Shown one piece after another: positions 55,276 to 64,000 of a DNA stretch of 64,000 nucleotides (its first letter is position 1; every line of letters starts with the position of its first letter). This stretch comes from Argyresthia goedartella (Eukaryota > Arthropoda > Insecta > Lepidoptera > Argyresthiidae). The notes below the pieces were generated by a model. It made no database searches, was not told the origin of the DNA, and saw nothing but the letters and a program-made list of their open reading frames with translations. The DNA lies in the NCBI GenBank assembly GCA_949825045.1, contig OX463813.1, positions 1,860,001 to 1,924,000 on the forward strand. The letters run 5' to 3'. A program made the position numbers and the translations under genes.

Positions 55276-55829
55276 TTATGTTTACTCAGGCTTGTCGCTA
55301 TTTTTTTGGTACAAATTACACCATTAATCAAAATATTATCAAAATTAAATATATTCAGTCGTCTCGGCATAACTTTGTTGACGATATAAGACTGTGACCA
55401 TATTTCTCAGAAAGTTTTATTCATACGAAACGTTACACACTCCGCCGCTCCCCGAGTAATAGCCGACAGATCACTCCAGTATATCTCAAATTCTCAACTC
55501 ACTCAATTTGCTCGCCCACAGATATGTGTCGGTAACATAACACTGCGCTACAACGCATGATTGCACTACCTTTCCTGGTAGAAAAATCCCCTAGTATGTT
55601 TGAAGAAAATACTTCTTAGGGGACATTGTGAATTTTAGATGAGAGGGAAATTAATATGCCCATAATAAAGATGTAAATAAAGTAATAAGTAAATTTAATT
55701 AGTCGCAGAAAGACTTAATAAAACTACAAACACAAAAATCACATTATAATATTTACAAACATTTTCTGTAGTAAGTACCGAAATGCACAAGATGGAGTTC
55801 GTACATTAAAGTTATCTTGTATGACCTGT
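55276..55829. other. Gene-free stretch
   Basis: Nothing recognised; AT-rich. Confidence 0.45.
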
Positions 55830-56282
55830 ATAAACAAAAAAAATAAAATCATATTAGAAAATCTCCAAGAAGAGTCTATTGAGACCATTGAATCTAACTG
55901 GCAGATTCCGAGACTTACCGACTCCAAGAGTCCTGAGGAACTTCCATACCTGAGCAGTAGAGTAATTCCTAATGCACTCGTATATGTGGCGGCACTTAGC
56001 ATCGCGACACAAACGGTTACAGCGATTCCATAAGCATTTAAATGAAATAAAGTTCTCATAATTTTTGTATCGACTTTTCGCTCGGTTCCTCTTGGCCATT
56101 AGGCGCTTGATAGCGTCTGTTAGCCAAGGTGCAGGTAAGTGCTTCACCCTAACTCTCTTGATCGGAGCGTATTTGTCGAACATACTGAGGATGATCGCGT
56201 TGAGTTTGTGAATTTTGTCGTCAATGGTCTTGCTAGAGAGGACAGGGGACCAGTCGATCGAGGAGGCATCGGAGTTAAGGGA
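55830..56282 (-). pseudogene. Non-LTR retrotransposon EN-RT linker fragment
   Basis: The minus-strand frame encodes MFDKYAPIKRVRVKHLPAPW then LTDAIKRLMAKRNRAKSRYK. This is the linker that in many CR1/Jockey ORF2 proteins lies between endonuclease and RT (PxPWxT, basic helix). Upstream in the same frame are LNSDASSIDWSPV-like residues. Neither catalytic domain is present. It is a truncated remnant, different from the three families with long ORFs here. Confidence 0.65.
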
Positions 56283-56284
56283 TT

Positions 56285-57035
56285 CAATTGATTGTGTTGA
56301 TAATAATACGCTTCTAATGAAATTAAATCAAATGTGAGTTAAAAATTAAGCGTAGAATCTACTAAGATCATATAAAGCAATATAATCTTTAGGATAGAAA
56401 TAAACGGTGTTAATTGTGATGGTTTGGTTGTAAAAATCAGCGTTCCACAAGGTTTCTGATTAGGCCCATTATTTTTCCTGGTATATATTAACGATTTGCC
56501 TTTTATGGTGGAAAAATTAACTGACATAGGGTTGTTTGCCGATGAATCTTCACTGGTCTTCAAGATTTAAAGACAAAAAGAAGATATTTATGATTTTAAT
56601 AACGTCTTTAACCTTGAGTTGGTTCAATGTAAATAATTGATTGTTCAACGCTGGCAAAACCAAGTGTTAACCTCTTGAATACCACTGCTAAACGCACTTT
56701 TCCGTTATAGTTTTTAAATTTTATTACCATGGCACAAGGTTCAAAATGGCGACTCGCCCCAACTACTCTTTTTTTTGAGAGTCTAAATTCCCTCTTCCAA
56801 ATGTAAGCAAGTTAAGATAAGTTTTGTGTAAGACAGTAACACTTTCGAATTAGTGAATGAAATGTTATATTTGTACTAATTAAACAAAACATATATTTAA
56901 AAGAGATCTTAAAATCAATCTGCGGCAGTTTTTTCGCCCTTCTACTTCCAGTGGTCAAATGTAGAGAAGGGGCATAAATGACGTTTTGTAAACATAACTT
57001 AATATTTACAGAAAATAAAGAATTTTGAATTTTGA
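56285..57035 (+). pseudogene. Decayed CR1-T LINE, RT to 3' end
   Basis: It starts at TTGATTGTGTTGATAATAATAC (FDCVDNNTLL-type block) and passes GTTCCACAAGG (VPQG), GGTTGTTTGCCGATGAAT (LFADE, catalytic Asp pair damaged) and a tail UTR, with AATAAA at about 57012 followed by TTTTGAATTTTGA. Many stops and indels. A dispersed repeat interrupts it at 56662-56795. Confidence 0.75.
56662..56795. repeat. Dispersed repeat inserted in the decayed LINE
   Basis: TAACCTCTTGAATACCACTG through CAACTACTCTTTTTT-GAGAG is absent from related CR1-T copies, which run directly from AAAACCAAGTGT to the CTTCCAAATGT block. It resembles 54620-54720. Confidence 0.55.
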
Positions 57036-58629
57036 GGTCGCAGTAAACAAAACGACTTGCTTGACTATGTGTTGTATGTATGACTTGATGTGTTGTAATT
57101 TCAACTTTATTCTTCGTACATCTGGACAGGCAAATGCCTTACTACCATAGAGCTAATTTTTATTATTTATTTCTTCTATTTTTACTTAATTATGTGGTTT
57201 ATGTATTAAACTTTAAGAAATTTGCAGTGCTGTAGGCGTATTTTAATAAATAATAGTGATACCTGTGAAAAAACTTCAGATATTTTCAAAATATTTCACC
57301 GCATAAAAAATACATTTTTTTCAACAAAAATATTGATCTGCATCCTGCAAGATTTGCCAAAATATCTGACCTATAAGTGACAGGGGCCTAAGCCATCACA
57401 GCAGCTAAGGAAATACGAAGGTTTCCTCACTATGAAATGATTGGATTTGACGTCACGAAAATTAATATTTTTACCTTTTCAGTTTTCAATCGATAACTGA
57501 AAGCAGAAATCTGTGTTGACAGATTTGGCGGCATTGATGAGTCACTGCGTCAACTCATGGCATGTCATGTCACCCGTCTCTAGCTCGTACGTGTTGAGTC
57601 GTGAAGGGTATCAAGCAACAATTTCATCGCTCACTGCTCGCGAGGCCGCAATGTGTTTTTATCATGAAGTGATTTTTTATGCTTTTCTTGCTTATAACAC
57701 GATGCAGACTCCATTAGAGAAAAAAGCCTTAAATCTCTCGCCATTTCTTAGAGAATATCATATCATATACGTACTTTGTTTGCTGTTTGTTTAATCAGTT
57801 TATTTCTGAATTAATGTGATTATAGCTTATTTCACAAAACAAAAGATACAGACACATACAAATGTATATTATATGTATAAAGGCGAGCTTATCTAATAAG
57901 ATAGAGAGCGGTCTCAATCTTCTAGGTTTCAATTTGAATTCTAGTCAAAGTCATGAATCAAAAAATAATATTTTAGTGATTTCCACCACTTAGTGATTTT
58001 GTCAACACAACTGGAAAAAGGCTACATAATTATCTAAGGTTACAGTTATTTGAAGTTCAATGCTTTCAATTTTACCGTTGAGTTCATACTTATTCCTAAT
58101 CTTTCGTCTGAAATTCATAAAAGAACCGCAAAATATGGTTCACATTGTGGATTCATCATAAGTGAATTCTAACATAAGTTTATTGGTTTCTGGCGGTGTG
58201 TGGTGAAAGAAAATTCCAATAAAGAAATATAAACAAAGCCTGAATAAACGAAAGATTCAATTTCACGAAAACTTGATAACAGAATCGTAAACCAGACGTG
58301 GTTAAGCAAACATACGCAATTTGCATAAACTGTTTGTACACAGATTGATTCGTACAAAATAAAAGACGAGCCTGGAATATTGTTGTCATTATTTTTTCTG
58401 TAAATTTACGATCGCACTGATATGTTTTTCAAGAGAGTGCGAAATGTTAGTTCTGATATTTGTTAGTTGCGTGAGTTGCTGGGGCGATATGGTGGCGATT
58501 CGACGAGGTAGGTACGAATACTAACTAAAACATACATAATTACCGTTGACATATACCTACTCGTACTGAGGGACTACTCGTACATAAACAAACATAAACA
58601 TAACATAGTGATATACTTGTGTATCGCTA
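57036..58629. other. Gene-free stretch, possibly host flank or intron
   Basis: No recognised gene. The 93-aa frame at 57513-57794 has no motif I know and no splice context that links it to the downstream exons. AT-rich throughout. Confidence 0.4.
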
Positions 58630-59487
58630 GTGCCTTTAAAAACTATACTAATTAAAATCTCTCTTAAATATGACATTGGCACTACTGGTACATTAAAAAA
58701 CCCAAGCTCACCCTTAGACGGTAGTACCATTTATTTATTAACATTACATTTAATACGCTCACGCCTATTTCCCGGAAGAGCGAAAGAACAGAGATTAAAG
58801 ACCTCCACCTGCTACGATCCTGGCATCTCTGGCTTCCTCAACATCCATAAGTCTCTTCATGCAAGCTCGCCCCTTCATTATATTCAAGACACACCAATCC
58901 TACGTAAACAAATTCAACAAGATACGTGTTATTGTGTCTGTAATTGCTGTGCTGTCTGTGCCAACGTAACATCTTTTGAATATCAAGAATTGACCTCCTG
59001 CAACGGTCTGTTGCCCTGGTACTTTATGGAAAGTTGAAGGGACGATGTGAGGGTGTAACACGGGTATATTTTTTTTACCTATGGAACTACTGGTTGGCTT
59101 GGTTGTTCCACGGAACAGTGTGTCACTACTTAGTACCATTCATATTATCGGACAATTGTACTAAAAACGACATGTGTCTCTAGTACCATCAATGGAACTA
59201 AAAATACACAAAGTGTGTCACTAGTTCCATTGATGGTACAGCCCAATGGTACTACAGCAATAAAGGGCCCATGATAATGAACATATGGTCGTAAAACTTT
59301 TTTTTTATCGAACCGATAAGCTGATAACAGGTTATTGTGGAAGGCCCAAACATTTATTTCGTTTACGACCATAGGTTTATAGTTCGTGACAATAGGTACA
59401 ATCATTCCCCAAAATGTTGTCAGTTAATTAAATTTCACCTGTATACACAGGTATACATCCAGCGTTTTTTCCTCTTCCTGGTTTCTA
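58630..59487. other. Unassigned stretch with GGTACTA/TAGTTCC motifs
   Basis: A 135-aa plus frame (58630-59037) lacks known motifs. From 59085 the sequence has repeated TAGTACCAT and GTGTGTCACTA words, including the inverted repeat below. It could be a decayed DNA element. Confidence 0.35.
59183..59239. repeat. 18-bp inverted repeat
   Basis: GTACCATCAATGGAACTA (59183-59200) and TAGTTCCATTGATGGTAC (59222-59239) are perfect reverse complements with a 21-nt loop. Confidence 0.85.
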
Positions 59488-59785
59488 AGTGTCCATGGCC
59501 TAGCGGTTTTCGCACATCGGAAACATTCGTGCGAGTAGCTACATCTGGCCGGGACGGGCACGGGTTAAGCTGTAGGTCCCGGTAACTATCGCCAAACGTT
59601 CGAGGCCGTGAAAGGGCAGCTTGATAACTTCTGATAGATGGGTTGGCCAATAGCCCTTCACCCCTTCATGAACCTGCCCAGAGCCAGCGTGGAGTATGGG
59701 TCAATAAGACTATTATCCGAGTACAGGCCCATGCCCCTCGATGGGGATATTAGTGAGCTACATTTATTATTATTATTATTATTTT
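59488..59785 (+). repeat. SINE-like repeat with ATT-repeat tail
   Basis: It begins GTCCATGGCCTAGCGGTTTT, an A-box-like start (TGGCCTAGCGG). It continues through CATCTGGCCGGGACGGGCAC and AGTACAGGCCCATGCCCC and ends in (ATT)n at about 59763-59784. The order fits a tRNA-related SINE; the B-box is not clear. Confidence 0.45.
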
Positions 59786-60151
59786 AACCGATCAGAAAGC
59801 AAGCAACGAAGTCGTGCCTTGCCTAAAATGGGGTGGCAGGGCACACCATAGCATTATGAAGCACAATAAGTCTGGCTAAGAAGAATCTAATGAGCTCAAA
59901 CTCTATGGATTCCCTCTGCCACCTTCGTACTCTATTAGCAGACCATTAATAGAAAGAAAATATAAATTGAAATCAATTTATTTGCTTGATGTGTTACAGT
60001 CATACGTCTTATAAGTATTATCTTAACTAACTTGATATGTGCACAACTGTAACTAGAAGTATGCTAAATCTAGCTTATATTTTAGTTAAGTTGACAGCTC
60101 GACGTAATTTTAGCATATTTACATAATGAGATTGAATGCTCATATCCCCAG
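59786..60151. other. Intron or flank upstream of the host exons
   Basis: No coding signal; it ends with the acceptor ATATCCCCAG at 60142-60151. Confidence 0.45.
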
Positions 60152-62956
60152 TGAACGCGCAAGTGGAAGAGAACCACAAGATGCTGGAGAGCATCCGATC
60201 GAAGCTGATGCAAGACAACTATGACTACGAGACTAACTCCGCGGAGACTCCCAAGCTCGTCGAAGTTGAGCGATTGCCTACGAAGAGCATTACTGATGAT
60301 GGCTCTAGCACCCCATCAGAACTCACCAGGAGGTATTAATTATAGCATGACCAGGAAAATGTTAGAAATCATTTTAGTGGAGATAGGTACAGTAAAAAAA
60401 AATTATATACATACAAACACATACAATGATTCTAGCCACAAACTAGGATACACTGTGGCGTGAGCCGAGAAACAGCGACAGTCAATCAATCAATCAAATT
60501 GTTTATTTGATATAAATAAGTGTGCAAATGATCTTTAAGCTAATTGGTATCAACATATTCTTCACATCTGGGAGTTGGTGTGCAAATATTATCTTTACAA
60601 TATCAATTCTAAATTAAAAATAAATTTGAATTATTAAATTATTTAAATAAATAAATTAGCTTTAAATATGTTATCTACCATATACTATGATTTGTCCATT
60701 AAATATATTAATAATTTAGTTTTAAAAATATTAAATGGAAGATATTTTATGTCATCAGGGATTATATTATAAATGCAATATGCACTATTAGTATTAAAAC
60801 AATTGCAACCTTTGTGGTGGAACTTATAAATTATTTATTATACACAACTTACATAAATTATTTTATCTATACACGTATCATAAACCCTCTTTACTGCGTA
60901 CAAAAACCGTACGTTACGATCAGCATAATGTTAAACTACTTGGTAAAAACTCATTTCTTATCTGAAAAATTACACATTATGACCATAACGTGTAATTTTT
61001 CTACATATAATGACATTCAAATTTCGAACGCCGACGCCCACCTGCGTGCCGCACCTAGTTTGTCTGTGAAGTTGGTACTACAGCACAAGCTAAACAACTG
61101 CAGAGCCACAATGCTGGTCGAACATGCGGTTCCTGAACACATCAAAGAGAGCTTATGACATGTGTGTAGATAAACTAGTGTATGTAACTGTACATAATTA
61201 GGCATTAAAACTCTCGAGTGATATTATTATGAAACGAGCCGAAGGCGAGCATTAATGCCCTCCATTATGTAGCAGTCACATAAACTACTATTTTTGTCTG
61301 CATCTCACATCTGCGACGTCACAATCACATAAAATATCCAAGACTCGTGTTTTTTTTTCTGCCGGGATTTGAACCTGAAACCTCTTGCTTGTAAGGTAAA
61401 ACTGGACCGCTACCTCACAGTGGTCGTAGAGTCAGTATCGTGAGTGAGGGTTGCTATTGTTTCAGGTTCACCATCATCAAGAATGTCAACTCGACTGTCA
61501 GCGTGAAGCCAAGTAAACCCGCTGTTGCGAAGGCGTTAGATGAGAGCTCCACCACCATGTCGACTTCTGCTGTTACTATTAATGGACCAGCTATCAAGGA
61601 GTTCGTTTCGGAAAATGTCAGTTGTTTGCTTACCTAAAAAATATAATATGTGATATGATTGTGCACTGACTTCCCTTTCTTTAAAAGCATACTGTCATGC
61701 CAAGGTTTGCTGGAAAAAACAATGTTTTTAGAGTTAAGCTCGCATATTTGTGTGCACTAAAGTATATCAATATCAATCTACGTGTGTACAACTTGCACTC
61801 TGAGTACCTAAACGCGCGAACCTTTTTAAGCAGACCTGGTGGTTTGACCACATATCAATGTTTAGTCGACTCTAGAGTCAACGGACCAAACATAGGCCTT
61901 TTTGTTCGATCAGTCGAACCTGATGGCCTCCTGTCACGCAATATGGAAAACTTATATGCTTAAATGTTGACGCACTTCCTCTGTCACCCCGCATTGGAAA
62001 AGGTTTTTTAATTTTTTTAAATATTTATTAAGTCTTTATTCATTAGTAATATTTTGATGTGTTTCAGATTAACATCAAGGCACGGGCAAATAGTAAAGAA
62101 GCCCCCTTCATTGGATACGAAGCTCTTTTCGATGATGTAAGAATGTATAGATTATATTTATAGATGTCACCGTAAGATAGTCAAAACCGTTAGTTGATCA
62201 ACTAACGGTTTTTTACGGTCAACTATCGACAGATAGTAAACAGTAGCGTACTGCGTACTATATGACGCGTTAGTTGATCAACTAACGGTTAAAACCGTTA
62301 AATAGTAAACTGGTTTAAACTTGAATTGCAAACGAAATACCAGGGCAAACACTGCGGTAGCTTAGGTGAAGACTAGAGGAATAGAATATAATAATAAAGT
62401 CTTCGGGTTAGGTTGACATGTAAGAACAAAAGAAACGTAAATTCTAAACTCAGTCGGTCTGATTTACTATCCGTCAATAGTTGATCGACTCCACGTTAGT
62501 TTATCAACTAACGGTTTAGGCTATCTTCCGGTGACATAGATACATTATATCTGGACATAGATACACTGTTTTAAGTCACGGGCAAATTAATGTAAACATT
62601 TACGCTTTATACTTTATAGTTGCAGCGTTTTGCAACAATCGCGGGATTTGTTTTAATTAAAATGTGTTCCATTCAGCTCGCAGCGGCAGCACTGGACTGA
62701 TTTATTGAATAATCTTATTAAGCTACTGAAGGAATCACAAATAACATAGGCATCTTAATGGTTTCAGATAAGACAGCTCCTGAACCAAAAAGAAAACAAA
62801 CAAAAAGAATCGGGTATGCCAACAGAATTTCGAGCCCAAGAACCCAGTACGCTGACTCCTCCTGACGGTGATGGCAAATTGACCCTCAAGAACATACAGG
62901 ATTTAGAGTGGAAATTCCAACGCGTGAAAGATGGTGGTTGGTTTAGAAAGAAGTAA
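60152..62956 (+). CDS. Host gene, last four exons (unrecognised protein C-terminus)
   Basis: Exons: 60152-60332, 61466-61616, 62068-62136, 62768-62956. Each internal exon has AG before and GT after (donors AG/GTATT, AAT/GTCAGT, GAT/GTAAGA; acceptors TTTCAG), and phases fit (2, 0, 0). The joined frame is open for 196 codons to TAA at 62954; the 5' exons are outside or unseen. The protein part is hydrophilic: NAQVEENHKMLESIRSKLMQ (coiled-coil-like), a Ser/Thr-rich middle (KALDESSTTMSTSAVTINGP), IKARANSKEAPFIGYEALFD, and a basic end LEWKFQRVKDGGWFRKK. No membrane segment or known catalytic motif. I do not recognise the family. Codon use is more GC-balanced than the surrounding TEs, supporting a real host gene. 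An alternative is a processed or decayed gene, but conserved splice sites argue against that. Confidence 0.75.
60480..60835 (-). pseudogene. LINE 3' end in host intron
   Basis: Minus strand: a C-terminal LINE-like block (FNTNSAYCIYNIIPDDIKYL then PFNIFKTKLLIYLMDKS, stop), an AT-rich UTR, AATAAAC and a tail of GATT repeats (60480-60495). IYNxIP...FKxKL is typical of CR1/Jockey ORF2 ends. Severely 5' truncated. Confidence 0.65.
60866..61295 (-). repeat. MITE-like family M1, copy 4 (host intron)
   Basis: TTTATCTATACACGTATCAT on the left and AAAGAGAGCTTATGACATG then GTGTAGATAAAC on the right, extending to GCAGTCACATAAACTAC. The palindrome at 60967-61000 carries one mismatch. One internal block copy. 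Confidence 0.75.
61340..61435 (-). repeat. tRNA-derived SINE head fragment (host intron)
   Basis: Minus strand: TGTGAGGTAGCGGTCCAG (A-box-like) and GTTTCAGGTTCAAATCCCGG (B-box GGTTCAAATCC), then an A-rich run. The body is short or lost. Not a functional tRNA. Confidence 0.6.
62164..62537. repeat. MITE with self-complementary inverted ends (host intron 3)
   Basis: The left end ATGTCACCGTAAGATAGTC and right end (reverse complement ATGTCACCGGAAGATAGCC) form about 48-bp imperfect TIRs. Each TIR continues into ACCGTTAGTTGA-TCAACTAACGG, itself a palindrome. At the left it is a perfect 30-bp palindrome with 15-bp arms and no loop (62183-62212). A third such palindrome (62268-62287) lies inside. 374 bp, no coding capacity. 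Confidence 0.8.
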
Positions 62957-63058
62957 GGGGATGAGAGAGTTAAAGTGACTCTAAAGATGGGCTGTTTCCA
63001 GATATCAAGTTACCGGAGTCAAGGAGACAGTATATGGCGTCAGAGTCAGAAGTTGATA

Positions 63059-63064
63059 AATAAA
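63059..63064 (+). terminator. Poly(A) signal of the host gene
   Basis: AATAAA lies 103 bp after the host stop codon, followed by GTGATGTTTTATTTCTTTG (GT/T-rich), as expected for a cleavage/polyadenylation site. Confidence 0.65.
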
Positions 63065-63104
63065 GTGATGTTTTATTTCTTTGATCGTCTGCACTCCTGG
63101 TATT

Positions 63105-63180
63105 TGAACATAGCGTCACGCCTTATCCCGTAAGTGACGGTAGGGATACATTTGCGCAAGCGTTTGTCCCATGGCTATTA
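63105..63180 (+). repeat. Dispersed GCGTCACGCCTTATCCC-type fragment
   Basis: Related to 50917-50990 by CATAGCGTCACGCCTTATCCC. This sequence style recurs in lepidopteran genomes (from memory). Confidence 0.45.
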
Positions 63181-63237
63181 GCTATGGATCTATAAAAGTT
63201 TCCTATCTCCAGTAAGCCGAGAAATTAGCTGTTTCAA

Positions 63238-64000
63238 GTTCAAGTTCAAGTCCAAAGATTTTTATTCATAATAGCACAAAATTGAGACTTAATGAACGTC
63301 ATAACATAATCAAGAAAGCATAATATAACATCTGCCTGCCTAATTATTACATAGAACATAATATATAGGGTGCAATGAACAGGTTTAGTGCCAGATGTCG
63401 GTGTCTTGTAAAAAGTATTTAATTTTTTAGTAGGCCTTAGTGCACAAAGTGTGCTTTATACATTTTTTGAATCGAGTTTCAGTAAAGTTTTGTATTTCTT
63501 GCGGATTTTTATTGTAGAATATAAATACAGTTTCCCATAAAAGAACTGCTAACTTTTGTGAGTCTGAACATTGTAAAAGGAAGTTTATGTTTATTTCTGG
63601 TTTGCACATTGTGGCGGCTACAAAGGTTTTAAAGCTACTGATATTTTTCCTAAAGTACATTATGATCTCACAGATATATTGACTTACAACTGTTAGGATG
63701 TTGGTTTCTTTGAAGAAATCTCTCAGAGATTCTCTATTATAAATATAGCTTATAAATAAATCGGATCGCTCTCTTCTGCAAAATGAAGATGGTCTCAATG
63801 TCAGCAGCCCATCCCCATAGTAGTATGCCGTAGTACATAATTCTATGTTATTCAACTGTCCATAATGTATGGACAGTTGCAACGTCAGTCAATTCCCTGA
63901 TTCTTTTAACCGCATATGGTGCGGAGCTTAGTCTATGTGCTAATTTTAAAATATGGGGACCCCACTGTAGTTTGGCATCAATAGTGATGCCGAGAAATAC
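63238..64000 (-). pseudogene. CR1-like LINE, RT C-terminus and 3' end, runs off the window
   Basis: Minus strand from the window edge: VFLGITIDAKLQWGPHILKL, then LSSAPYAVKRIRELTDVAT, interrupted near 63870, then YNRESLRDFFKETNILTVVS through FKKCIKHTLCTKAY (63427-63882). A UTR, AATAAAAATCTTTGGACTTG and a tail of TTGAAC repeats (to 63238) follow. It is related to CR1-T in protein but a distinct family, also represented at 52135-52292. Disrupted, so dead. Confidence 0.8.

Noticed and set aside
57513..57794. 93-aa plus frame as a host exon
   Set aside because: No motif, no phase-compatible splice link to the exons from 60152, and AT-rich composition like its surroundings.
58630..59037. 135-aa plus frame as a gene
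   Set aside because: It lacks recognisable domains and overlaps a minus-strand frame of similar length; no start or splice context.
61697..61963. 88-aa frame in host intron 2
   Set aside because: It lies between well-supported exons 2 and 3, has no flanking splice sites in phase and no known motif.

Overview
The window is insect-type, most likely lepidopteran, nuclear DNA that is almost entirely nested transposable elements; one host gene end lies near the right edge. The lepidopteran call is an inference from dispersed repeats of a style I associate with moths and butterflies: units ending GGTACGGAACCCT with a GTGCGAGTCGGACTCGCGCAC-type outer end, tRNA-derived SINEs, and several CR1-like LINE families ending in AATAAA plus 6-7 bp tandem repeats. 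There are no bacterial-style operons, CRISPR arrays or rRNA genes.

The dominant structure is a direct tandem duplication. Copy A is 5232-26552 and copy B is 26553-49313. The shared ancestral unit is about 16.5 kb, and the two copies look almost identical (two substitutions noticed). Three insertions account exactly for the length difference: a 4815-bp CR1-like LINE with a PHD-finger ORF1 in copy A only (17642-22456, TSD TGTGG); a 5272-bp intact Gypsy LTR retrotransposon in copy B only (34879-40150, TSD CCCC); and a 981-bp non-autonomous element with hairpin ends in copy B only (40714-41694). Each copy supplies the empty site for the other's insertion, so boundaries and TSDs are read directly. 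The duplication breakpoints share only CCA; one lies in a decayed RT, the other in an esterase-type ORF1.

Region by region: 1-5231 holds MITE fragments and the 5' part of a decayed CR1-like LINE (local name CR1-T). Both duplication copies then carry, in order: the 3' part of that LINE, a lepidopteran-type repeat, a 5'-truncated CR1-T with an open RT frame, more repeats, a SINE, GC-rich LTR-like DNA, a 31-bp x 12 minisatellite inside a dispersed repeat, a second SINE, a minus-strand CR1-T fragment, and a minus-strand CR1-like LINE with an SGNH-esterase-like ORF1 (CR1-E). CR1-E is complete in copy B and cut at the junction in copy A. From 50444 on there are MITEs, a second copy of the hairpin-ended element, a SINE, and several decayed LINE ends.

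At 60152-62956 (+) four exons with good splice sites and compatible phases encode the C-terminus of a host protein I do not recognise, with a poly(A) signal at 63059. Its introns are packed with TE remnants. The last 760 bp is the 3' end of another CR1-like LINE on the minus strand.

The intact ORFs belong to autonomous retroelements: Gypsy gag-pol, CR1-P ORF1/ORF2 and CR1-E ORF1/ORF2. Identical LTRs, clean TSDs and empty sites in a near-identical copy indicate recent insertion. SINEs and hairpin or TIR elements are non-autonomous passengers. The duplication may be real and very young, or may be two haplotypes placed in tandem by the assembly; the sequence alone does not decide.
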